The notes beneath the pieces were generated by a model. The model ran no database searches. It had not been told where the DNA came from and saw only the letters and a program-made list of their open reading frames with translations. Both the position numbers and the translations under genes were made by a program. Source: Gymnogyps californianus (Eukaryota; Chordata; Aves; Accipitriformes; Cathartidae). Taken from it: a DNA stretch of 64,000 nt. The DNA is taken from assembly GCF_018139145.2 (NCBI RefSeq), contig NW_026114246.1, positions 186,001-250,000 of the forward strand, read 5' to 3'. Each line of letters begins with the position of its first letter. Within the stretch, counting starts at the first letter, position 1. Below, one piece after another: positions 12,113 to 23,652 of the stretch.

Positions 12113-15100
12113 GTACATTAAAAATTTAAGAGCTATATTCATGCAAAGTGTTTTTATTTTCAAAAACCTAATCTGTCAAAAGCCATCAGTACAAGCAGTA
12201 AAGAGAAGAAGTCCAGCCTTGCAAGACTCGTGAGGAATTTTGGGAAGTCACAAGCAATGGCAAAACCAGAGTACATGAATTCCAAAAGAGAATGGGGAAA
12301 GGGGGTTTTGAATCAATCTAAGCAGGTTGGGACTTATACTTTAAATCATTAAGTTTTACTCACCTGATACAAGATCAGATATTTGCTCAGCAGACTACAT
12401 AGTGAAGGTTTGTGTAATGAGGGAAAAAAATCCTACAGCATGTGGTTATCATTCCAATTGGATGAAACATAAAAATTATAAATCTGCCATGGGTACACCA
12501 AAAAACTGGAACAAAGACTGACTCTTGAAAGCTTTAATATCGTCCCACCAGGAAAGAATTAGAAAGAGTCAAGATAGGTTAAACATAATAATCTAAATTC
12601 TGTTCCTGATTACATGCATGTAAATCTGAAATAACATAACTTAAAGACTTATTTAGGACTTAAATTGGTGTCTCTGTGAGCCTGAATTTTGGCCAGCTTT
12701 TATTTCAGCTGGGAAGAAGAAAACATGTTTATAAAATCTGAGCATCCTACAGTTTATCTGCCTTTAAAAAGACACACACTGTGTGCAAGCCAGTAACAGA
12801 CTTCCAGTCATACCGAGATGCTGAATTGTACTGAATAACATATATTGGCAACAGCATATAGTCTGGTAGCTGGAGAACAGCTTATTATGTTCTCCTGTCT
12901 CTGTATCAGTGCCAATTCAAAGGCGTCTGGGCAAGCTGATAATACATATAGATTGTGTTGAGCTTTATGAAAGGACATATTTCTCTCAGAAAACAGCTAG
13001 CAGAAGCAGCTAGGTTAATGGTATGGAACTTAGGAGGGTGCACTATTTTCATGGCCTGCCTCAAGTGTTTTGTTCAATTGAGGGCAAATCCCTGAGATTC
13101 ACTTTTATCTCATCCAACTCACGGCACTTAACAGAGTCTTCCCTGGAGTCCAGTTGCCCTATGCCCCTCAGAGGGGTAGAGAGACAGGCTGTCCTGGATG
13201 CTGATAAAACCCAGGTACATCTCAAGCACCTTCTGGCAATGCCTGACTTCCCCTCCTGAGGCCATCCTCACAAGGACTGAGTTTCTGACTTAAGTGCTAT
13301 AAATGGCATAAAAGCAGGATAAATCTGCCCTGGGTTGCTGGCTGATTTTATTGCTCAGCTGTACAATGGAAGTAATAGAATCTGACAAGGGAAATGTGAA
13401 GATACAACAGAGACTGTGCTCAAATGTTATGATAATAGATGTTTTACATGACCTTAAAGTATGAAAAAAATATGAAATGAATTATTCACATATCTTTCAT
13501 TAGTCCATCACAGAACCATTCTGATTCCAACACAGCTGCAATGATCTACATTTTTTTCAGCTGTTCCCTCTCCTTTTTTTTTCTTTTTATCTTTTGTTTG
13601 TATTTAATGCATTTTCAGGGATAACTTTTAGCTAAAGATGTATTATTCAAGAGTAATAAATAAAAATTGTAATAACCTTTTCTTTCCAATGAACCCCAGG
13701 AAATGTTCAGGTTTCCCTGTCCCCATTTTAAAACCTCCACCCTAGGAGTGGATGCACATGTGCACATGTGAAGAACGTCTGGATAATGAGTAATTCTTAA
13801 GTCATGGATAAGGCTTCCAGATTTGCACTTTTGGCAGCTGGGAGTAGGATTCCCTGTTTGTACTGTGTCCAGTCCTTTCCTTCAGCTTTTCCCCCTCAGA
13901 GGCCTTGAGTCTGTAGACATATTTAGCAAGCAGGTCCTTTTGTCTACATGAAGCTTTACTGATTTCAGAGGATCTTGCCCAGGAAGCTAGGCAACCTGCT
14001 CATCATTGCAGGATAAGAAGCTTTTGCCTTCTTCTTCAATATTTCAGCTGCTAAAACAGAAACAGATGCCTAAGTAAGTGCGTGCCTAATTCCTACTGAA
14101 ACCAACAAGAGAGAGGTGCTTAGGCAAGTAGTTAGGTGCCCAAATGGTGTTAAAAACGAACCCTTTCATTCCCTGAGATGTGGCCCCCTGTACATTTCCA
14201 CGCCCCACCAAGGCTGTCTTACACAAGGCTGTCACCTCTGTCTTACACGTGCCATGGGGTGCCGACTGCTATCAAGCGGTTTGCAGTGGCCTGTACAGCG
14301 GTCCAAACAGCTGCAGGAACTGATGGCTCAGTGGCTTGGCAGCAGCATTTTCATCAGTGCTTTCACTCAGGCTTCTGCAGCTTTTGGATGATGCATGTAA
14401 ATCATTGCTGCTTTTTATGAAATAAATTGGCAATCTCAGTCCACTTTACATATGACCATACTACAAAGCCATCCATAACATTTGCTGATATGGTGAGAAT
14501 ACACCCTTTTCAGTCATGTAGTTATGATTCACATAGGCAGTTGTGATCTTGTTGGCAGTTTCAGTGGAGGGGCCGCACTGCAGATTCATAGTAGGCATAG
14601 GGGGAATGAAGTAACCCCTAAAGCCAGCTCCTTCAAATCAAGGCTCACACATACTGGTGAGGAAAGTATAGAAAGATTTGCAGTGCTACAGTTTATTATT
14701 GTGTGAATGCACAGAAAATGCATTTTCCATCAAGTGTCCAGAGCAGCAGCCATAAGCCCTTTAACAGTCAGTTAGCTAAAGACTGCATAGACTCAAATAT
14801 CAGCATTGGTTTTGATGAGGTAGATCTTTACTCAGGGAAAGGCAGCTCCACTGTCTTTCAGGGTCACTGTGTATTTGACCTTTGCTAAAGGAAAGTTCAT
14901 AATCTCACAGGTGTGGGCACTTCTTGCTCCAGGAGAAAATTTATCTGCTACTCATTGATGCTAAGAGTATATGATCTCCCTCATATGATGTTGTCTAGTT
15001 ATCTGACCAGTTCCCCCTACTCCCATCCATGTGCTGCCTGATGACACAGGATGCTCTTGCCTGCCACCTCAGCTCCCATGCCTGAAATGCAATATGTGGG

Positions 15101-15342
15101 CAATAGAGCAGGGACCTGATGCCCTCACACTCTCCATGCAATGTGCCTAATTCCAACAGGACAGAGACTACAAAAATCCACATAACAAACCTAAAGAAAA
15201 ACTGCAGCCAAGCAATGACTGTTCCTCTGGTCTCCATTTCAGTCAACAGTAGGGAAAAAGCATATATAGATTGTGAAAGAAGGATCACTCACTATTAATT
15301 TAAATACTGTAATTGTATTCCTCGGTTGAAGTAAAATACTTG
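12113..15342. other. Host non-coding DNA, no gene seen
   Basis: AT-rich, with stops in every frame. A few 60-90 codon frames (for example 14116-14391) lack splice or codon signals that would support a gene. Confidence 0.55.
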
Positions 15343-15934
15343 TGTCCTGGTTTCGGCTGGGATAGTTAATTCTCTTCTTAGTAGCTGGTACAGTGCTGTG
15401 TTTTGGATTTAGTGTGAGAATGATGTTGATAACACTCTGATGTTTTAGTTGTTGCTAAGTAGCGCTTATCTTAAGCCAAGGACTTTTCAGTTTCCCATGC
15501 TCCTCCAGCAAGCAGGTGTGCAAGAAGCTGGGAGGGAGCACAGCCAGGGCAGCTGACCTGAACTAGCCAAAGGGGTATTCCATACCATGGAACATCATGC
15601 CCAGTATATAAACAGGGGGGAGTATATAAACCAGGAGGGGTGGATCGCTGCTCAGGCATTGGTCAGCGGGTGGTGAGCAATTGCATTGTGCATCACTTGT
15701 CTTTTTCTTGGGTGTTATTTCTTTTTTTTGTTATATTCCTTTTCATTACAATTATTATTATTATTATATTATTATCCTTAGTTAGTAGTGTATTTTATTT
15801 TACTTTAGTTAATAAACTGTTCTTATCTCAATCCACGAGTTTTACTTTTTTTTCCTCCTCCTCACCCCACTGGGAGGGGGGAGGGGGAATCGGCTGCGTG
15901 GTGCTTAGTTGCTGGCTGGGGTTAAACCACGACA
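15343..15934 (+). mobile_element. Solo LTR, avian ERV family A, intact with 5-bp TSD
   Basis: A 592-bp LTR starts with TGTCCTGGTTTCGGCTGGGA and ends with GGGTTAAACCACGACA. The exact 5-bp duplication ACTTG flanks it (15338-15342 and 15935-15939), which marks both ends. It carries two TATA boxes (TATATAAA at 15605-15612 and 15623-15630), an AATAAA at 15811-15816 and a TTATTATTA-rich stretch at about 15750-15776. No internal viral sequence adjoins it, so it is a solo LTR left by recombination between the two LTRs of a provirus. Terminal sequence and length place it with the LTRs at 20919, 42275 and 59853 and, as a relative, the 3' LTR of the provirus at 32269. Confidence 0.95.
15605..15630 (+). 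promoter_or_regulatory. Duplicated TATA box in family A LTR
   Basis: TATATAAA occurs at 15605-15612 and again at 15623-15630, separated by a G-rich spacer. The related LTR near 22310 has only the first. This is the likely U3 promoter core of the LTR. Confidence 0.6.
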
Positions 15935-18900
15935 ACTTGATTGATCCTAAGTACTGTAAATCTGGGCAAAATAATCCAGTAAGCAGATGATACACTTTGT
16001 CTGTGTTTTAGTTATTCCTTAACTATATGTCCTTCAGACTGAGAACTACAGGGTCAATGCAAGGTCAAGTTATAGCTGAGTCAGTCCGTTCCTGTGACAC
16101 AGCAGCCCATGTATCTGCTAAAGAAAGTAGCCAGGGAAAAGGGGCTCGGTCTTTATTCCTTACTGGCTACAGGCATTTAAAATATGCAATACCTATCTAC
16201 GTCAGGGACAACTGCATCATACAGGGTGGACACACAGGAATATTTTGCCCTAATTAAGAATTTTCAAAATTCAAATCTGGAGGTTGGATGATCACATCTG
16301 GGTGTTCTCCATGAGGGAGTTAATGTTCTAGGGTGGATCAAAGGCAGCAGATGATAGTATGACAACGTGACACATTGCATGCAGTACAGCACAGGGAAGG
16401 GCTCTTGCCATCAGACAACCAGTGGTGGTGTGCCCATCTCTCAGTCACCATCCTTACCTCCAAGAGAGCAGTTGGAAAAGCTGTCATTTGAAGCACATGC
16501 ACTGCAGCTTTTAAGCTTGTCAGCTCATAAAATGGCACTGCTGAACTCAGCTGAGGGTTTTCCACTTCTGTTTTCTTCATTAAGAAAATAAAGCAATAGA
16601 TAATTAAATCATTAATTTGGAAAATTATCATAAGCCAATACTAAACTGAAAAGCACATTTTTGAAAGGTACCATTAAAAATTTGCCATTTGTGACTCAGT
16701 GATAATGATGCAGTGTGTCACACCGAAATACCACAAAAGTAGTGTTTGCTCCCAGATCTATTAATGTTGTTAGCACTGGATGGGATTCAGTGATAAGTGC
16801 CTGGCTTAGGAATTGCCTGCATCTTAGTCACTCAGTGACTCAGGAGGGGTGATCCTGTCCTTCTAAAATAATTGCCCACATTCCCATAAAATCAACGGAG
16901 AAAAGTTGGGATCTTGAAGACATCTTGTAAGAGATTCAGTCCAACTAAATTAGCCATCTATGTCTCCACTGATTCTGTAGAGACCATAAGCATGTGCTCT
17001 CGTGGGAGCCATTTCCAGAGAGAGGAAGGGCCATCAGAAAGGTCCTGGGCCCCTGTCAGTCTGAGTGGTTTGAGTCATAGCTCCCATGGCTCAGGCAAGT
17101 CACTTACCCAGCAGGTTCAAGCATGCACTCTCCACCTTTCAAAAAATACAAAAGTAAAGAGGACCAAAAGGACAAATGGCTCTCCCCTCAGAGGGGATAG
17201 ACTGAGGATGTACAAAAATAAAATAGAAGAATCCAGCTAGGAGTAAATATCAAAAGCCTCGGTCTCTTCTTAAGTTTGAATTAGAGCCTTATAGCCTGAT
17301 CTTCTTCTGGCCCCATATCTGCATTTTCAATTTTGACAAAAGAGCATTGCACCCAAATTTCTATGTATTCAAATGGTTCGCATCTTGTCAGGATCAGGAG
17401 AGCATGAGAACAACTTCCTAAGCAAGAGGTCACCTTATGAAGATACTTTTTGTAATCAACCACAAGGCCATAACAAATTATTGGACTTCTTCGGTTACTT
17501 AGGAAAAATCTAGGCAGCCTCCCCACTGGAGCCTATACAGCAGTGGAGTTAGAGCAAGACATGGACACTTATGTCCTTAGTATATCTGTGAGCAGATGTG
17601 GACAACTGAAGTTAGGCACCTGGGAAACTTGCAGGCCAGTCAGGGAGAAGTTTAGTAGATTTATACACCTTGACAGTGATAGAAAAACACAGGGATTGTT
17701 ATATTATCTGCAACATAGGCAGAGTTTATCTATGTTCCATTTTGAATGGGATTTTGGATGCTACCTTATTATTATTGTTTATGTATATGAAAATAACATT
17801 TAAATAATTTATATATTGCTATTAATTAATTGCATTTCCAACCACATCAGAGATTCAGATACTATCTTGGTAAACACTGCACAAATAGCACTACCTACTT
17901 TGGAGTAAAGTTTTTGGTTAATTTTAGGGTGAATTATTGTTAAATTCTTTTAGAATTTTGGACATTTTATTTATCTTTCTACAGATAAGATCTTCAGCAT
18001 GAGCTGCTTAACTGGGACACATTGGAAGTTTATAGTCTTTCATACTTCTTACTCTCTCTTGAATAAAATGGTTTTTTTCCTCCCCAATGGCATCTAATAT
18101 TGTGGTCATGTATCTCTAGAGTTCCATTAATTAGGTCTGCATCGTATTAGTTTTCAATGCTCAGGGCTGATTCTTTTGCCATTACTCATGTTGGATGTCA
18201 CCTTACTACATGACCAATATGGATGCTTTAGATGCTAAAAATGAGAAATACCAAAATTTTACCCTAAAAATTTTTAAATTAGCATGAAAACCAGACAGTT
18301 ACCATGAAGTGACCTGAGGACCATGCAACAGTACAAAGTAAGGACAGATCAGACTATGAATATTCAAAGACCTTGACATGTCCTGGTGTAACTTAGATAG
18401 ATAGAAACTATATTTAAAATCATCCCACCAAATCAAGTTGTGCAGTTGTGATTTTCTTGTTAAAACCACTGGATCTGTAAAATGTTCACAAAACCTCCAG
18501 GCAGCAGGGATATGCTTTTCTGAACTACAAGCACAGAATTCAGAGGAGCTCTACCACAAAAATCAGAAAGTCTTTTAGATCAGTTCCCCTGGTCACTGCT
18601 CTTGATTTTTACCTAGAAACTGTCTTAAAATGAGTTGGTCGTATGTATTTTAATTAAGAAATATTAATAAAATTCAACATTTATTTCACATTAGGCTTTT
18701 GCTTTAACTCAGAACTTGTATAATACAAGTAAGTAAAAATGTTTAGATCAATCCTTCAAGAAACTGAGAAACTGGCAGATTTATCACTGCTCTAACCACA
18801 ACTCTTGAGGATAGAAGAAATATCAGCTTATTTGTGTCTCATCACTAAAGTGGCTCTCTAAATTATCTGCCTCTCATTTGATTCTGTTCACCTTACATAC

Positions 18901-20918
18901 TGTGATGACTGAACCATATTATATCTAGATAGGTGTACTAAGTGGATAACCAAACAATTGTGGTACCACGGATGTCCAATGATACTAGAATTTCTGATGG
19001 TCTATTTGGTGTGTCTCTTAATTTTAGATAAAACTCTTTATTAGTGCTCAGAACACAAAAGGTGAGGTGGGGGAAACAGAGTCAGGAAACAGCCTTAACA
19101 ACAACAAAAAGGATAGCATAACTGAACTGCTGTCCCATGCCTTACATTGTGTTAGGCTCTATAGAACTGGATTGGATATGTTGCTTGGAGTTTACTAAGG
19201 TAACACACAAATATTTTCCATGCTGTTCTTTCAGCTCTTTTTCAGATTTGCACCAAGCAAGAAAGAAGAAACAGGATAAAATCTGGATGAAGAAAGAACA
19301 AATAAAAGAAAAGGTTCTTCTTATTATAGACTTCTTAAAGCACTTTTTGTTTAATTTTTGTTTTTTTGTATAGAAAGGCTGGCTAGGTATTTTAAAGAGC
19401 AGTGTTAATTCTTTTAAATTCCTGAGATCTTCAGGAACTTTCTGTGTTTTGAGACACTGAGATCCATCTCCTGTATGGGAGGAATTAGGGTGAAGGTATA
19501 ACAACAAACAGATTTTTGAAAAGCCTTTTCTGTTTTATTACAGGACCATCAGAAAATGAAACAAAAAAGGCCTGAATGGGGTTGACTTTGTTTTTGGTCT
19601 GAACAAAAGTTCCAGAATTGTTAAGGCAAAAGTAAACAGACTTAATTAAAAAAAATTACATAGGCCAGTGTCCCAGCTCAAGGGATAAAGACATTCTCAG
19701 AACTATTCCATCTGCAGGGAGAGTTCATTTAGGTTCCCACTGAACTTGTGCAATTGAATTCTTCATAGTGATAGCCAAGTCATATTGGGAATAGAGGTAA
19801 GCGGCACAAATAAATGTGTGTGTTCAGGAAGAGAAAGAAGGAAAGCAGTTTCAGTAAAGCTTCAAGGATGCTCTGCACAGATTCCTTGAAAAAGAATGCA
19901 TATATTTTCATAACTAACAGTTATATAATTGTTTTGAAATATACTTTAAGTCACAATAATCAATAAAATGCCATCTTATTGGGAAGAAGTTTTTGTTTAA
20001 CATGACTGCTGATCAATATATAACATGAATTTTATTTTTAACTTCAGTCTTTACTTAAAGCATAGGTGTTAAATTCAGCCTATTCTATGATGTCATATCA
20101 AAACTTTTTGCATCTGACATTCTGACCTCTTTTTTACTGGTTATAACTACAATATAAGTTAGAAATAGATAAATAGATCTATAGATCTATATTTCCACAG
20201 TCTGAAAGCACGAAGATCCTGTGTCCTGGCCAAGGCCCTCCTACAGAAACTATTTGTCTGCATGCACAGGAGTGAATTTGTTTTCTGCAGCTACTGAAAA
20301 ATTATGTCTCTGTAGCATACATATAGGCAAAATTTAATTATCTTCTATCTTTTACCAATACAAATCAAAAAGAACTGCAGGAAGTAAACCATGCAGTGCT
20401 GTGACTGGAGATTCAGCTATTCTGGCTCTGCCTAAAAGCCTTTACCTTTTGTTTCCAACTGCGTAGCAGCAGGTAGCTCACCCCTCAGCACTCCAACCAT
20501 GCCTTATTATACAGATGACTTTCTAGCCAACAGGATGTCCCTAGTACAGGAATATAGGTGCAATTTGGTCTGATAAATTTAGGCCCAAGAACACAGTGTT
20601 CCCTCCGCTATTTCTCACTCTTTTGTTCCCTCCTCCTCTGCCTGTCCAGTGGTTTTGCCCTTTCTTAAACATGTTTCCCAGAGGTGCTACCAGCTTGGCT
20701 GATGGGCTCAGCTGTGTCCTGCTGTGGGTCCATTGGAGCCGGCTGGGCACGGGGCAGCCCCTGGTTTCCTCCCACAGAGGCCACTCTGCAGCCTCTTGCC
20801 AGCTACAACCTTACTGACATGGGAAGTGATGAAAGAAAAAACAGTGTAAAGTTGCATTTATTAGTAATCTCATGTCTCATTGACTCATCAATGATTGAAC
20901 AAGAAACAGTTGTGTCCA
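15935..20918. other. Host non-coding DNA, no gene seen
   Basis: AT-rich sequence without a supported gene. It contains an 18-bp perfect palindrome at 20173-20190. Frames such as 16338-16631 (minus) or 16914-17240 (plus) look like chance. Confidence 0.55.
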
Positions 20919-21077
20919 TGTCCTGGTTTCGGCTGGGATAGAGTTAATTCTCTTCCTAGTAACTGGTACAGTGCTGTGTTTTGGATTTAGTGTGAGAATA
21001 ATGTTGATAACACACTGATGTTTTAGTTGTTGCTAAGTAGCACTTATCTTAAGCCAAGGACTTTTCAGTTTCCCGTG

Positions 21078-22197
21078 TGTATTGGGTTTGCGTGGCAAGG
21101 TTTTGGTAGCAGGGGAGGGCTATAGGGGTGGCTTCTGTGAGAAGCTGCTAGAAGCTTCCCCTGTGTCCGATAAAGTTAATGCCAGCGGGTTCCAAGACGG
21201 ACCCGCTGCTAGCCAAGGCCAAGCCAATCAGCAACAGTGGTAGCGCCTCTGTGATAACATATTTAAGAAAGGGAAAAGAAGTTACAGGGGAGTTGCAGTT
21301 GCAGCCAGAGAGAGTGGAGTGAGAATATGTGAGAGGAACAACTCCGCAGACACCAAGGTCAGTGAAGAAGGAGGGGGAGGAGGTGCTCCAGGCGCCAGAG
21401 CAGAGAGAGATTCCCCTGCAGCCCGTGGTGAAGACCATGGTGAGGCAGGCTGTCCCCCTGCAGCCCATGGAGGTCCACAGTGGAGCAGATATCCACCTGC
21501 AGCCCGTGGAGGACCCCACGCCAGAGCAGGTGGATGCCTGAAGGACGCTGTGACCCCGTGGGAAGCCCGCGCTGGAGCAGGCTCCTGGCAGGACCTGCGG
21601 ACCCATGGCCCCGTGGAGAGAGGAGCCCACGCTGAAGCAGGTTTGCTGGCAGGACTTGTGACCCCATGGGGGACCCACGCTGGAGCAGTCTGTTCCTGAA
21701 GGACTGCACTCCATGGAAAGGACCCATGCTGGAGCAGTTCGTGAAGAACTGTAGCCCGTGGGAGGGACCCCACTCTGGAGCAGGGGAAGAGTGTGAGGAG
21801 TCCTCCCCCTGAGGAGGAAGGAGTGGCAGAGACAACGTGTGATGAACTGGGCCAAACCCCCATTCCCCGTTCCCCCTGCACTGCTCGGGGGGGAGAAGGT
21901 AAAGAAAATCAGGAGTAAAGTTAAGCCTGGGAAGAAGGGAGGGGTGGGGGGAAGGTGTTTTAAGATTTGGTTTTATTTCTCATTATCCTGCTCTGATTTG
22001 ACTAGCAATAAATTAAACTAATTTTCCCCAAGTCGAGTCTGTTTTGCCCGTGACGGTAATTGGTGAGTGATCTCCCTGTCCTTATCTCGACCCATGAGCC
22101 TTTCGTTTTATTTTGTCTCCCCTGTCCAGTTGAGGAGGGGGAGTGACAGAGCGGCTTTGGTGGGCACCTGGCATCCAGCCAGGGTCAACCCACTACA
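21078..22197 (+). mobile_element. Family B solo LTR (1.1 kb) nested in a family A LTR
   Basis: This 1120-bp LTR starts TGTATTGGGTTTGCGTGGCA and ends GGTCAACCCACTACA. It is flanked by CCGTG (21073-21077) and CCATG (22198-22202), a 5-bp target duplication with one mismatch that falls within the outer LTR. A CATATTTAAG element near 21259 may serve as TATA box. An AATAAA near 22008 lies before the 3' segment. About 0.3 kb of imperfect repeats sit inside. Long frames here, up to 235 codons on the minus strand, come from the stop-poor repeat and are not genes. The same family recurs at 23193 and 55455. It is probably an avian class I or II ERV LTR; I cannot name the subfamily. Confidence 0.9.
21517..21785 (+). 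repeat. Imperfect tandem repeat inside family B LTR (6 units)
   Basis: The core CCCACGCTGGAGCAG or a close variant appears near 21517, 21566, 21625, 21673, 21722 and 21768, a spacing of about 46-59 bp. Each core is followed by a diverged GGACTG/GACCCC-type filler. The homologous part of the copy at 55455 appears to have one extra unit. Confidence 0.8.
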
Positions 22198-22612
22198 CCA
22201 TGCTCTGCCAGCAAGCAGGTGTGCAAGAAGCTGGGAGGGAGCATAGCCAGGACAGCTGACCTGAACTAGCCAAAGAGATATTTCATACCATAGAACATCA
22301 TGCTTAGTATATAAACAGGGGGGAGTTGACCAGGAGGGGTGGATCGCTGCTGGGGCATCGGTCAGCGGGTGGTGAGCAATTGCATTGTGCATCACTTGTC
22401 TTTTCTTGGGTGTTATTTCTTTTTTTTTGTTATATTCCTTTTCATTACAATTATTATTATATTTTATTTTATTTCAATTATTAAACTGTTCTTATCTCAA
22501 CCCATGAGTTTTACTTTTTTCTGATTCTCCTCCCAGTCCCACTGGGAGCGGGGGGAGGAGCGAGTGAGGGGCTGCCTGGTGCTTAGTTGCCGGCTGGGGT
22601 TAAACCACAACA

Positions 22613-23192
22613 GTCCATTAACCCATACTTTGCAGAACAAGTAAAAGGTGAACTTTAAATCAGAGGTAGTCTTTCCTTTTCACTCGATGCCACAGAATTT
22701 CTTTTCTGAGGACTGCTCTGAGAAAACCACTACGATGAAAATGGATAAGGGCATAAATTAAACTGTGTTGCAGTTTTATGGCAGGCTATGCAGTTGTGAT
22801 CTGTTGCAGGATAATCCAGTCCTCCTTAAGCACAGATTTAGTATTATGGTGAAGGTTGAGTGAAACATCACTGATGCTGTTAACAGGCCTCCTCATATAG
22901 GGCAAACAGAAGAAGCAATTATAGTCCTTTTTAGTATAAGGCACATAAGACAGCTGAAACAAATGAGTCGCTACCCAAAACTTTGGCCATATGCAAGTTG
23001 AATCAGAAGCTGAGCTAGATGGTGAAGGACTTTTGCTGGGAGATGTCTATAAATTCATCTAAACTGCATATCGTTTGGTAAAAGTGTGCACATGTTTATT
23101 GGCAGAAGCAGCCAGATGCAAGCAAAGAACCCATAAAGACAGCAAGACAAGTACTTAGGGGTTTGAAAGAAAGCCAACTCATGGAATTTGGG
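22613..23192. other. Host non-coding DNA between two LTRs
   Basis: No gene, repeat or signal that I can support in these 580 bases. The first five bases are the right copy of the GTCCA target duplication. Confidence 0.55.
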
Positions 23193-23580
23193 TGTGTTGG
23201 GTTTGCGTGGCAAGGTTTTGGTAGCCGGGGGGGGCTACAGGGGTGGCTTCTATGAGAAGCTGCTAGAAGCTTCCCCTATGTCCGATAGAGACAATGCCAG
23301 CGGGTTCCAAGATGGACCCGCCGCTGGCCAAGGCCGAGCCCATCAGCGACGGTGGTAGCGCCTCTGGGATAACATATTTAAGAAGGGGAAAAAAGTTACT
23401 GCGCAGCAGCAATTGCAGCCAGAAGAGAGGAGTGAGAATATGTGAGAGAAACAATTCTGCAGACACCAAGGTCAGTGAAGAAGGAGGGGGAGGAGGTGCT
23501 CCAGGCGCTGGAGTAGAGATTCCCCTGCAGCCTGTGGTGAAGACCATGGTGAGGCAGGCTGTCCTCCTGCAGCCCATGGG
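23193..23580 (+). mobile_element. 5' fragment of a family B LTR
   Basis: It matches the first third of the LTR at 21078 in order: TGTGTTGGGTTTGCGTGGCA, the CTGCTAGAAGCTTCCCC block, the GGTTCCAAGATGGACCCGCC block, CATATTTAAG near 23366, then the CTGCAGCCCATGG repeat region. The match stops abruptly near 23580, where an inverted piece of the same family begins. Confidence 0.88.
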
Positions 23581-23652
23581 TCAAACCAGAGCAGGATAAT
23601 GAGAAATAAAACCAAATCTTAAAAACACCTTCCCCCCACTCCTCCCTTCTCC
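23581..23652 (-). mobile_element. Inverted 3' piece of family B LTR joined to the 5' fragment
   Basis: Read on the minus strand, this matches the AAGGTGTTTTAAGATTTGGT and CATTATCCTGCTCTG region found near 21951-21993 in the intact copy. It sits directly against the plus-strand 5' fragment in opposite orientation. The middle and the true 3' end are missing, so this is a rearranged, truncated element. Confidence 0.85.

Larger units (their letters stand above)
20919..22612 (+). mobile_element. Family A solo LTR interrupted by a nested family B LTR
   Basis: The outer LTR begins at 20919 (TGTCCTGGTTTCGGCTGGGA) and ends at 22612 (GGGTTAAACCACAACA). It is flanked by the 5-bp duplication GTCCA (20914-20918 and 22613-22617). 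Its own sequence runs 20919-21077 and resumes at 22203, giving about 569 bp without the insert. TATATAAA lies near 22310. The insert is a family B LTR, so this family A copy was already in place when family B was active. Confidence 0.93.

Noticed and set aside
15640..15990. 116-codon plus frame with hydrophobic run
   Set aside because: It runs across the T-rich part of a solo LTR; the hydrophobic residues come from TTT/ATT repeats.
21148..21881. Minus-strand frames of 158-235 codons
   Set aside because: They lie wholly in the family B LTR; its repeat units lack stops in several frames, and the same frames recur in the copy at 55455. Low-complexity, no domain.
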